NCBI GenBank assembly: GCA_002501205.1 | Contig: DLRW01000041.1 | Location: 96,421-160,420, forward strand | Reading direction: 5' to 3' | Length of the DNA stretch: 64,000 nucleotides | Origin: Flavobacteriales bacterium UBA7878 | Lineage (GTDB): Bacteria > Bacteroidota > Bacteroidia > Flavobacteriales > Schleiferiaceae | Shown: positions 54,478 to 63,002 of the stretch, piece after piece | Layout: each line of letters begins with the position of its first letter | Position numbering within the stretch: the first letter of the stretch is position 1 | Notes under the pieces: model-generated | Told to the model about the DNA's origin: nothing | The model's database searches: none | The model's input: only the letters and a program-made list of their open reading frames with translations | Translations under genes and position numbers: made by a program

Positions 54478-57400
54478 ATGAAGCAAGTGTACCGCAAGGC
54501 ACTACGCCCGCTCCTAAGCGCAGTGCTTGTCCTAAGTTCCTTTGCTTTAGCCGCCCAGGAAATCAACATATCCGGTCAGGTTAAAGAAGCCAATGACGGC
54601 CCTACCATCCCGGGGGTAAACATTAGCATAAAAGGCAGTCAGGAAGGAACCACCACCGACATGGACGGGAACTACAGCATTAAAGCACAGAAAGGCCAAA
54701 CGCTGGTCTTCTCATTCGTAGGCTTCAAAACCATCGAAATTCAAGTCAATAAATCGCGGACTTTAGACGTCGAAATGACCGAAGAAGCCGCCCTCCTCAA
54801 TGAAATTGTGGTAGTAGGTTACGGCTCAGCCACCAAAAAGGAAATCACCGGGGCTGCGGCCAAGGTAGAAGGGGCCGAGCTTAAAAAACTCAATATCTCC
54901 CGGGTAGATGCCGCCCTGCAAGGGCAGGTTTCGGGGGTTACCATTAATACCAATTCGGGTTCACCGGGTGGGGCCAGTAGCATTCGTATTCGTGGTCTTT
55001 CCACTTTTGGTGATAATGACCCCTTGATTCTGGTAGATGGTATTGTTTACGATTCTGAAGGATTAAATGCCTTGAATCCCAATGATATCGAATCGGTAAA
55101 CGTTTTGAAAGACGGTACCGCAGGTATCTATGGTGTACGAGCTGCCAATGGGGTTATCATCATCGAAACCAAAAAAGGAAAACTTAATTCGAAGCCGCAA
55201 ATCGAATTCAGCGGTTTTTACGGCATGCAAAGCACTGCCCGTCAGCTTAATTTATTGAATGCCACCGAATACGCCGTTATTAAAAATAATGCTTTTATCA
55301 ACGGAGGACAGACTCCGCCTTTTGCCAATACTGCTTTAGGAGAGGGAACAGACTGGCAAGAGGCGGTTTTTCAAAATGCCCCTATCGAATCTTATAACAT
55401 TAGCATTAATGGCGGTAACCAAACCACCCGCTATTCGATTGGCGGATCTTATTACAATCAAAACGGTATTGTAGGAGGTGATAAAGCCAACTTCCGTCGC
55501 TATAATGCCCGGGTAAATGTCTCCTTCGACATGAATGAAAAGCTACGCCTAAACAGCGTTTTGCTTTACACCAACGAAGCGCGCAGCACCCTGGCCGAAA
55601 ACGGCATTGGCTCCATTCTTTACAATACCATTAACGCCTATCCTACCGAGCCTATTCGCCAGGATAATGGTCGCTACAGCTATCTGAGTTTGGTGAATGA
55701 TATCATCAACCCTCTGGCACAAATGGAAAACACCTACAACCGCTCCAACACCAACAAATTTGTAGGTAAGGAGGAACTGGTGTACACCATAAATGAAGAC
55801 TTCACCCTTACCAATCGCTTCAACTATAATGTGGCTCTGGTAGACGGAAAAACCTTCTCTCCTCTTGTATGGTACGGCCCTGGTAAAGCGCAAAACACTG
55901 CCGCCAACGAAGATCTGGATGCCCCGATGGTAGAAATTGCCGACAGTGTATTCCTTGAACGTGGCGCTAGTGTGTATGAAAACCGCGATACCTATGTTGA
56001 CCTTACCTACGAAGGCTTCTTGAACTATGATCATACCTTCAACAAAATTCACAAGGTAAAAAGCACCTTAGGGGTATCGGTATTTACCCGCAGCGGAAAT
56101 GGTTTAAATGCCACCGCCTACAATATCCCCAATAACTCGATTGACTTTGCCGACATCTCCGCCAACCAGGCCGATGGCGGCTTTTTAAATAATGCCGGTT
56201 CCTTCCAATACGAAGAACGCCTGCTATCTTCCTTCCTGCGTGCAGAATACAGCTTGCACAATCGCTATTTATTCTCCGCTATCGTCCGTCGTGATGGCTC
56301 TTCCAAATTCGGAGCCAATAATCGCTGGGGTATTTTCCCGGCCTTTTCCGGTGCCTGGATCTTTAGTGATGAAGTGTTTTGGGAAGGCTTAAATCTGGAT
56401 TGGATGGATTTCGGTAAACTGCGGATGTCTTATGGTATTTCTGGTAATGACCAGATCCCCAACTTCGCCTACCGTGCCTTGCTCAACGGCGAAGGCGTAT
56501 ACATCCTCAATGATGTTATTACCAATGGTGTGGCCATTGGTCGCGGTTCTAACCCCGACTTAAAATGGGAAACCACTCATCAGTTTAATGTGGGCCTCGA
56601 TTTCAATTTCTTGAGAGACTTGAGCTTCACCTTCAACTACTTTGTTAAAAACACCCAGGACCTGCTGTTCCAACCTGCAGTATCTGCCTTGCTCGGAACT
56701 TATGGTGCCGGCGGTTATCCTCCTTATGTAAATGCCGGCGACGTTTCGAACCGCGGTATGGAATTCGAATTGGGTTACCATAGCAACCCTACACGTCCCT
56801 GGGTTTTTGACGCCAACTTAAACCTGACCACTCTCAAAAACGAGGTGGTACGCGTTCCTGATGGCGTTGACTTTATTCCCGGTGCCTCCTTTGGTGTAGG
56901 TGGTGTAGTAGCCACTCGTTTCGAAGTAGGCCAACCTATTGGTTATTTCATTGGTTATGAAACCGACGGAATTTTCCAAACTCAGGCTGAGATTGACAAT
57001 GCCAGCGTTACTCAAGCGGGTGCCAAGCCCGGAGATTTGCGCTTTGTAGATCAAAATGGGGATGGTCAGATTAACTTTAGTGATGATTCGGATAAGGTGA
57101 AAATCGGTTCTCCGATTCCAGACCTTACCATTGGTTTCAATTTTAACATTCGTTATAAAGGCTTTGACTTAGCCGGAAACGTATATGCCGCATTGGGTCA
57201 GGAAATCATTCGTAACTACGAGCGTCAGCAGCCTTATGCCAACCAATTGAACTATGTAATTAACCGTTGGAATGGTGCCGGCTCTACCGACATCTATCCA
57301 CGGGTTACTACCGGAAGCAATCGAAATAACGTATTCTCCGATTTCTATGTAGAAGACGGTTCTTTTGTGCGCCTGCGGAATATCCAGTTTGGTTATACCC

Positions 57401-57600
57401 TGCCTAAAAAATGGTTAGGTGGCGCCAAAGTGGAATCCTTACGAATTTACATCAGTGCTAATAACCTCTACACCTTAACCAATTACCTGGGTTATGACCC
57501 GGATATTGGAAACTTTGGAGGTACACTGGCCGCTGGGGTCGACTATGGATTCTATCCCCAGGCCCGCACAATTATGGGTGGTTTTAACCTGAAATTTTAA
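54478..57600 (+). CDS. SusC/RagA-type TonB-linked outer membrane glycan transporter
   Basis: The protein has 1040 residues. Signal peptide (about 1-26), carboxypeptidase-D-like domain (about 28-105; NISGQVKEANDG..IPGVNISIKG, GNYSIKA), the TonB box-like EIVVVGYGSATKKEITGA, plug domain (about 120-235; SIRIRGLSTFGDNDPLILVDG) and a 22-strand barrel ending in GGFNLKF. It imports oligosaccharides across the outer membrane together with SusD. Its neighbours (SusD, PKD lipoprotein, GH16, GH17) point to beta-1,3-glucan (laminarin) oligosaccharides as cargo. It is the first gene of the operon, and its leader carries the phased dyad array. Confidence 0.96.
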   Translation: MKQVYRKALRPLLSAVLVLSSFALAAQEINISGQVKEANDGPTIPGVNISIKGSQEGTTTDMDGNYSIKAQKGQTLVFSFVGFKTIEIQVNKSRTLDVEMTEEAALLNEIVVVGYGSATKKEITGAAAKVEGAELKKLNISRVDAALQGQVSGVTINTNSGSPGGASSIRIRGLSTFGDNDPLILVDGIVYDSEGLNALNPNDIESVNVLKDGTAGIYGVRAANGVIIIETKKGKLNSKPQIEFSGFYGMQSTARQLNLLNATEYAVIKNNAFINGGQTPPFANTALGEGTDWQEAVFQNAPIESYNISINGGNQTTRYSIGGSYYNQNGIVGGDKANFRRYNARVNVSFDMNEKLRLNSVLLYTNEARSTLAENGIGSILYNTINAYPTEPIRQDNGRYSYLSLVNDIINPLAQMENTYNRSNTNKFVGKEELVYTINEDFTLTNRFNYNVALVDGKTFSPLVWYGPGKAQNTAANEDLDAPMVEIADSVFLERGASVYENRDTYVDLTYEGFLNYDHTFNKIHKVKSTLGVSVFTRSGNGLNATAYNIPNNSIDFADISANQADGGFLNNAGSFQYEERLLSSFLRAEYSLHNRYLFSAIVRRDGSSKFGANNRWGIFPAFSGAWIFSDEVFWEGLNLDWMDFGKLRMSYGISGNDQIPNFAYRALLNGEGVYILNDVITNGVAIGRGSNPDLKWETTHQFNVGLDFNFLRDLSFTFNYFVKNTQDLLFQPAVSALLGTYGAGGYPPYVNAGDVSNRGMEFELGYHSNPTRPWVFDANLNLTTLKNEVVRVPDGVDFIPGASFGVGGVVATRFEVGQPIGYFIGYETDGIFQTQAEIDNASVTQAGAKPGDLRFVDQNGDGQINFSDDSDKVKIGSPIPDLTIGFNFNIRYKGFDLAGNVYAALGQEIIRNYERQQPYANQLNYVINRWNGAGSTDIYPRVTTGSNRNNVFSDFYVEDGSFVRLRNIQFGYTLPKKWLGGAKVESLRIYISANNLYTLTNYLGYDPDIGNFGGTLAAGVDYGFYPQARTIMGGFNLKF

Positions 57601-57612
57601 AAGGAGATCATC

Positions 57613-59082
57613 ATGAAATCAACAAGACTATTTTTAGCCCTTTTCTTAATCCTGATTTCTTTTTCTTCTTGCGAAAAGTATCTGGATGTGCAACCTGCCT
57701 ATGCTCAGGATGCGGAAAACTATTTTAACTCCGAGCAAGATTATGAGTTGGCCCTGATTGGCGCCTACGATCTTTTGCAAGCTTCTTACCTCACTCAATG
57801 GATTGGCGAAATCGCTTCTGATAATTCCATTGCCGGTGGTGAGTCTGTAACCGACACCGAAGGTTTACATGAAATCGATCAAATGAACCACGATGCGGTT
57901 AATAATGAACTGCGCGACATCATGCGCTTTAATTATGCCGGTGTTGCGCGTTGCAACTACATCATGGAGTATAAAGACAAAACCAATTTCGAAGGTAAAG
58001 AAGTAATCATCGGGGAAACCCGCTTTTTACGCGCCTATTATTATTTCGAATTGGTGCGCTATTTCGGCGCCATGCCCCTGATTATCGATAAGCGCATCGG
58101 CGCAGAAGAGGTAACCACCCTCGATCGTAATAGCGCCAGTGAAATTTATTCTCAGATTGAAAGTGATTTACAATATGCCGTTAACAATTTACCCTGGAAC
58201 CAGCCTGTAAAAGGTCGGGTAGATAAGGGTGCTGCCCTTTCTCTTTTAGGAAAGGTTTACCTCTATCAAAACAAATTTGGACAGGCCGCTACGGTTTTAG
58301 ATCGCGTAGTTAACGAAGGTCCTTACAGCCTAATGGGTAATTTCGAAGACCTTTGGTTTGCGGCCAATGAAGACAATTCGGAGACAGTATTTGATGTAGA
58401 ATACTCCAATTTGGAAGGAGGTAGCTACGATTGCCTCATCTGCCTGGAAGGTAATGCTGCCGCCGGTTTCAATGGTATTCGTCAGTACGAAGGTCCTTAT
58501 TATGCCGATGGCAACTCGTATAATTTACCTACTGCCAAGCTCTACAATAGTTTCGATCCCAATGATCCCCGTAGAGATGCATCGGTGCTAAACCTGGATT
58601 CATTTATCAACCTGCAGCCCGATCCTGGCTCTATCAGTTATGCAACCGGTGGCGGTGGCCATACTGGATACTACAATAACAAGTACATCAAGCGTAAGTC
58701 AGAACTAGGTTTACCGGATGATGACCTTACCAGCCCCTTGAACTATAAAGTAATTCGCTATGCCGATGTGCTATTGATGGCGGCTGAGGCCCATAATCGC
58801 AATGGTAACGATCCTCAAGCTCTTATTTATGTTAATGAAGTACGCAATCGGGTTGGCCTGGGGCCATTAAGTTCTGGTGGTACCACCCTTACCCAAGAAA
58901 TTTGGCAAGAACGCAATTATGAACTGGCAGGTGAAGGGCATCGTTTCTTCGACCTGGTTAGAACCGGCCAAGCAGCCAATGAAATTGACGGCTTTGTAAG
59001 CGGTAAGCATGAAGTATTCCCGATTCCCCAAGTAGAGATTGACCTCAGCGGTGGAAATTGGAATCAAAACTCCGGCTATTAA
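57613..59082 (+). CDS. SusD/RagB-type surface glycan-binding lipoprotein
   Basis: The protein has 489 residues with a lipobox (LISFSSCEKY, Cys about 20). The SusD fold shows in the N-terminal helices (YFNSEQDYELALIGAYDLLQ), the TPR-like core (FLRAYYYFELVRYFGAMPLI) and the C-terminal segment YADVLLMAAEAHNRNG, then VRNRVGLGPL and ERNYELAGEGHRFFDLVRTG. It forms the lid of the SusC barrel and captures oligosaccharides at the surface. It starts 12 bases after susC with a good AAGGAG ribosome-binding site at 57600-57605. Confidence 0.96.
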   Translation: MKSTRLFLALFLILISFSSCEKYLDVQPAYAQDAENYFNSEQDYELALIGAYDLLQASYLTQWIGEIASDNSIAGGESVTDTEGLHEIDQMNHDAVNNELRDIMRFNYAGVARCNYIMEYKDKTNFEGKEVIIGETRFLRAYYYFELVRYFGAMPLIIDKRIGAEEVTTLDRNSASEIYSQIESDLQYAVNNLPWNQPVKGRVDKGAALSLLGKVYLYQNKFGQAATVLDRVVNEGPYSLMGNFEDLWFAANEDNSETVFDVEYSNLEGGSYDCLICLEGNAAAGFNGIRQYEGPYYADGNSYNLPTAKLYNSFDPNDPRRDASVLNLDSFINLQPDPGSISYATGGGGHTGYYNNKYIKRKSELGLPDDDLTSPLNYKVIRYADVLLMAAEAHNRNGNDPQALIYVNEVRNRVGLGPLSSGGTTLTQEIWQERNYELAGEGHRFFDLVRTGQAANEIDGFVSGKHEVFPIPQVEIDLSGGNWNQNSGY

Positions 59083-59124
59083 TAGAATATTTAAAACTGT
59101 CTAATAACTACTAAACCTCAAATA

Positions 59125-60477
59125 ATGAACGTTAAATCCATTTTCTCAAAAACAAGCCTTTGGATAAGCATGGGCTTGCTTGTGGTGGCTTCCGCTTGTA
59201 AGGAAGATGATGAGCCTACTTTAGGTCAACCACCTAGCCAGGCTGATGCTGCCTTTACTTATCAGGCCTCAGCCAGCAGCGACAACATCATTGAATTTAC
59301 TGCCTCCAATTCTTCACTGGCCGCCAGTTGGGATTTCGGAAATGGCTCTACCGGTTCCGGTAGCAATGTATCGGCCACCTATCCTTTTGCCGGTAGTTAT
59401 GATGTTACCCTTACTGTACAAAATTCCGGTGGTAGTGCTTCCAGTACTCAAACCATCGTAATTGCTCAGGATGATCCTAGCTTAATCAATAATCCACTTT
59501 TTGCCCTCCTTACCGGAGGATCCAGCAAAACCTGGGCGGTAGACTCAGCTAGCCCTGCACACTTTGGTGTAGGCCCTGATCCTATTGGTGCCGCCGGTCG
59601 TTACCCGGAATGGTACGCTGCCCAAGCCAATGAAAAAGCGGGTGCAGATATGTACAATGACCGTTATACCTTCCACCTCAATGGCTTTGGTTTCGATCAG
59701 GTTACCGGTGGTGGTGTATATGTAAATGCTGAACATGCCGGTATCGCTCCTTTTGACGATACTACTGCTTCTCCAGTTGCAGATTACATTGCGGCTTTCC
59801 CCGATCAAATGGGAGAAACCTGGACCTTGAACGACAGCGGTAGCGATACTACCCTTACCATTAGTGGCGATGCCATGATTGGCTACTGGGCGGGTACTCG
59901 TACCTATACCGTAATTAGCCTGGAAGAAAACGAGCTATGGTTAAGCTTTGTAGACACCAAAGCCAGCAACCCTGCGCTAACCTGGTACATTCGTTTGGTT
60001 CCTGAAGGCTATAATAGTAACCCTAATCCCGCAGAAGATCCTGACTTACCTCTAGATTTCGAAAGTGTAGAACCTACCTGGACTACCTTCGGAAACGGTG
60101 GTTACCAGTACATTTCTAATCCTGATATGAGCGGTATTAATACCAGCAGCAAGGTGATGGAAGTAACCCACGGAAACGAAACCTGGGCCGGTCAGTATGT
60201 AAACCTGAAAAACAATTTAGACTTCAGTACTCAAAGCATGATTAAGCTTAAAGTTTGGGCTTCTGACACCGGTACCTTCCGTTTAAAATTAGAAGACAAA
60301 ACCAACTCTAACAATTTTGTAGAGGTAGATGCTCACATTACTCAAACCAATAGCTGGGAAGAGTTGAGCTTCGACTTTACAGGAGCGGCCGCTGACTTTG
60401 GTCGCCTGGTAATCTTCCCCGGATGGGGCATTACCACTGCCGACGTATTCTATGTCGACGACATTAAACAAGAGTAA
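59125..60477 (+). CDS. PKD-domain surface glycan-binding lipoprotein (SusE-like position)
   Basis: The protein has 450 residues with a lipobox (VVASACKED, Cys about 26). A PKD domain (about 40-115; ASWDFGNGSTGSGSNVSATYPFAGSYDVTLTV) is followed by a middle domain of about 200 residues with SSKTWAVDSASPAHFGVG and many aromatics. A C-terminal carbohydrate-binding-like jelly roll covers about 310-450 (LDFESVEPTWTTFGNGG, then YVDDIK). This layout is usual for glycan-binding proteins in laminarin loci of marine Bacteroidota. It should hold glucan at the surface. A terminator follows directly, splitting it from the GH16 gene. Confidence 0.86.
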   Translation: MNVKSIFSKTSLWISMGLLVVASACKEDDEPTLGQPPSQADAAFTYQASASSDNIIEFTASNSSLAASWDFGNGSTGSGSNVSATYPFAGSYDVTLTVQNSGGSASSTQTIVIAQDDPSLINNPLFALLTGGSSKTWAVDSASPAHFGVGPDPIGAAGRYPEWYAAQANEKAGADMYNDRYTFHLNGFGFDQVTGGGVYVNAEHAGIAPFDDTTASPVADYIAAFPDQMGETWTLNDSGSDTTLTISGDAMIGYWAGTRTYTVISLEENELWLSFVDTKASNPALTWYIRLVPEGYNSNPNPAEDPDLPLDFESVEPTWTTFGNGGYQYISNPDMSGINTSSKVMEVTHGNETWAGQYVNLKNNLDFSTQSMIKLKVWASDTGTFRLKLEDKTNSNNFVEVDAHITQTNSWEELSFDFTGAAADFGRLVIFPGWGITTADVFYVDDIKQE

Positions 60478-60490
60478 GTTCCGATAAATT

Positions 60491-60518
60491 GGGGTGGTAT
60501 TTTGCCACCCCTTTTTTT
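60491..60518 (+). terminator. intra-locus terminator between glycan-binding and GH16 genes
   Basis: A perfect 7-bp GC-rich stem GGGGTGG/CCACCCC with a 7-base loop is followed by seven T residues. Genes on both sides point the same way, so it limits or regulates readthrough into the GH16 gene. Confidence 0.88.
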
Positions 60519-60539
60519 CCTATCCAAAAAAACACCGAA

Positions 60540-61667
60540 ATGAAGCAGATTCGCTTTTTACTATTAGGACTATTAAGCCTCGGTCTATGGGGCTGCGGGG
60601 ATGATAGCTCCTCTACGGTAGAGATCATTCGACCGACCAATTTGCGCATGGACCTCAATGTTTCCAATAGCACCGAGGGTTTGGTTGAAATAAGCATGAC
60701 CGCCAATTTCACCAATTACTATCGTGTCTTTATCGAAGAAGGTAGCAAAACAGTTATCTTGGATAGTCAGGATGGACAAGCTTCCTATACCTTCAGCGAA
60801 AGCGGTACTTACACCATTCGCGGTCGGGCCTATGCCAGTTTTGAGTACTATGCCGAAGTAATAGATTCGGTAAGCGTTGAAGTAAGCTCCGGTGGTGGCG
60901 GAGGCGGTGGTGGTATCCCTACTACCGGCTATACTACTCCCCTAACTTATCCCGGATATACTCTTGTATGGAATGATGAGTTTGAAGGCAGCAGCCTTTC
61001 CAGCGATTGGACTCATGAAATTGGCACCGGTGGTAATGGCTGGGGAAATAATGAACTGCAGTACTATCGTGCTGAAAATACTGAAGTAAAAGACGGCTAT
61101 TTAGTAATCACTGCTAAAAACGAAACTTTCGGTGGCCGGAATTATACTTCATCCCGCATTGTAACCCGTGGCATGCAAAGCTTTAAATACGGCCGCATCG
61201 ACATTCGCGCAGCCCTACCCGAAGGTCAAGGTTTATGGCCTGCCTTATGGATGCTGGGCGACAATTTTAACAGTGTGGGCTGGCCCGCTTGTGGCGAAAT
61301 CGACATTATGGAAATGGTAGGTGGAAATGGGCCCAACCGTGGTGATGAATATTGCTTTGGCACCGTGCACTGGGATAATAATGGCACCAAAGCTGATTTT
61401 GGCGGTTCCATTCGCAACAGCTCTGGTAAGCTTTCCCAAGAATTCCACGTGTACTCCATTGTTTGGGATGCCAATGCCATTACCTGGTATTTTGATGATA
61501 CCCAATTCCATCAAATTGATATAACCCCTGCGGCTCTGAGCGAGTTTCAGGAAAAATTCTTCTTCATCTTTAACGTTGCCGTGGGAGGCGACTGGCCTGG
61601 CAGCCCTAATGCCAGCACCGTTTTCCCGCAACAGATGGCAGTAGACTATGTTCGGGTTTTCCAATAA
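60540..61667 (+). CDS. GH16 beta-1,3-glucanase (laminarinase) lipoprotein
   Basis: The protein has 375 residues from the ATG at 60540 with a lipobox (LGLWGCGDD). An immunoglobulin-like N-terminal region (about 30-120) and a Gly-rich linker precede the GH16 jelly roll (about 135-375). The catalytic motif is Glu253-Ile-Asp-Ile-Met-Glu258 (nucleophile and acid/base), the ExDxxE form with the extra residue typical of laminarinases. Supporting motifs are WNDEFEG, GWGNNELQYY, GLWPALWMLG and WDANAITWYFDD. It should cut beta-1,3-glucan at the cell surface to feed SusC/SusD. Confidence 0.94.
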   Translation: MKQIRFLLLGLLSLGLWGCGDDSSSTVEIIRPTNLRMDLNVSNSTEGLVEISMTANFTNYYRVFIEEGSKTVILDSQDGQASYTFSESGTYTIRGRAYASFEYYAEVIDSVSVEVSSGGGGGGGGIPTTGYTTPLTYPGYTLVWNDEFEGSSLSSDWTHEIGTGGNGWGNNELQYYRAENTEVKDGYLVITAKNETFGGRNYTSSRIVTRGMQSFKYGRIDIRAALPEGQGLWPALWMLGDNFNSVGWPACGEIDIMEMVGGNGPNRGDEYCFGTVHWDNNGTKADFGGSIRNSSGKLSQEFHVYSIVWDANAITWYFDDTQFHQIDITPAALSEFQEKFFFIFNVAVGGDWPGSPNASTVFPQQMAVDYVRVFQ

Positions 61668-61688
61668 ATCGGAATCCGAAATACAATC

Positions 61689-61718
61689 AAAGAAAGCGCC
61701 CCTTAAGGCGCTTTCTTT
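61689..61718. terminator. bidirectional terminator between GH16 and GH17 genes
   Basis: A 12-bp stem AAAGAAAGCGCC/GGCGCTTTCTTT with a 6-base loop lies between convergent genes. Confidence 0.9.
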
Positions 61719-61721
61719 GCT

Positions 61722-63002
61722 TTATCGAGACTTATAAGGAGGTATTAAAGCGGAGTCCCTTAGACTTTCCCCATTACCTTGATGGCTTTTCCGGATGGGA
61801 TTTCCAGCCCGACTTAATCCTTCAAAAAGACCTTGATCCACCAAATTCCAAATGGGCATTTTCGCCTGTCCCTCTACCGTGAATAAACCAAAGTGATTTT
61901 CGGAACCAGCTGGGTTTTGCCCATCTTTCCAGGGCTCATCAAAGGCTTCAAAATAAAAGCAAGACATCCCTAAGGAATCGGCCATTTTGCGCAGTCCCTG
62001 ATAATAGAGCATTTGCTTATACTCATCGGCCGCATGCGAGCCCTTATCGCCATAAAGGTGATTATCTCCACTGGCCCAGCCACTTTCGCCAATATGGATT
62101 TCCTTATCCAAACCTAAGGATTCCACATAATGGGCCACCGCAGTCAATTGACTTTGCACCCGATCCAAAGCTTTTTGAATGGCGGCATTTATCAAGGAAT
62201 CATTCTTAAGGCTATCTGCGCTGGCTTCCAATTGCCACCATTGCGGATTGTAATGGCTATCGTGAAAAGGATAAGAATGCACACTGAGATAATCTACTGC
62301 TGCGATTAAGGAATCCAGGGCCGGCACATGATATTCGGGCCCTTCCCCACCCCAGGAGGCGAAATTATCGGAACTAGTAATCCAAAGATCATCGCCTAAA
62401 ATCCCCTCGGCTTTAAGCCCTTGTAAACGCTGCACCCATTTTAAAACAATCCGCGGATGCACGTGATAACTTGCGGCCCAATGCACCATCGACTCGTTTC
62501 CTACTGCAATTATTTTAACGATATCCGGATACTGCTGCGCCAAACGAATGGCCTGATCAATTTCTGCCTTGTTCTCCTTTAAATCACCCTTTAAATGTTG
62601 AGGATTATCCGTCCAGGCACCCTCACATTGTATCCAAGCCCCCAACATTACATACATTTCAAAATTGGGGTCTTCGCTCTTCATTTCGCTTATCGCCGCC
62701 AATAAGCGCGGGGTATGCTCATACAAGCGGGCATGATAGGTGCGTAAAACGCGAATCCCCATGGCATGAAGAATCTTTAGATCCTCCTTTAATTCTGCCA
62801 TGCTTGGCGCTTGAGATCGATCTACATTTCGATAGCCACCATAGGCTATGGCCTGATAATCGGGGTTTCCGAGTATAGAGGCCGCATTTGTAGTCTTAGG
62901 CTGATCACAGGCTGAAGTAGCGAGTAGTGCAAAGCCTAATAAGCCCGCTTTAAGAGCCTTAGTATTTGTGTAAAACAATTTTGAAAGTCGCTGATTTTCC
63001 AT
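61722..63002 (-). CDS. GH17-type beta-glucan hydrolase/transglycosylase lipoprotein
   Basis: The protein has 426 residues with a lipobox (LLATSACDQ). The body is a TIM barrel of glycoside hydrolase family 17 (clan GH-A). The acid/base Glu170 is in IIAVGNES and the nucleophile Glu306 in IHIGESGW; LRTYHARLYE and YLSVHSYPFHD are further GH17-like strand ends. GH17 enzymes act on beta-1,3-glucans as endo- or exo-hydrolases or glucosyltransferases, so it partners with the GH16 enzyme in laminarin use. The start codon overlaps the upstream T9SS gene by 44 bases. The next alternative start is a TTG 21 bases later; the ATG gives a sound signal peptide. Confidence 0.88.
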   Translation of the reverse strand: MENQRLSKLFYTNTKALKAGLLGFALLATSACDQPKTTNAASILGNPDYQAIAYGGYRNVDRSQAPSMAELKEDLKILHAMGIRVLRTYHARLYEHTPRLLAAISEMKSEDPNFEMYVMLGAWIQCEGAWTDNPQHLKGDLKENKAEIDQAIRLAQQYPDIVKIIAVGNESMVHWAASYHVHPRIVLKWVQRLQGLKAEGILGDDLWITSSDNFASWGGEGPEYHVPALDSLIAAVDYLSVHSYPFHDSHYNPQWWQLEASADSLKNDSLINAAIQKALDRVQSQLTAVAHYVESLGLDKEIHIGESGWASGDNHLYGDKGSHAADEYKQMLYYQGLRKMADSLGMSCFYFEAFDEPWKDGQNPAGSENHFGLFTVEGQAKMPIWNLVDQGLFEGLSRAGNPIRKSHQGNGESLRDSALIPPYKSR

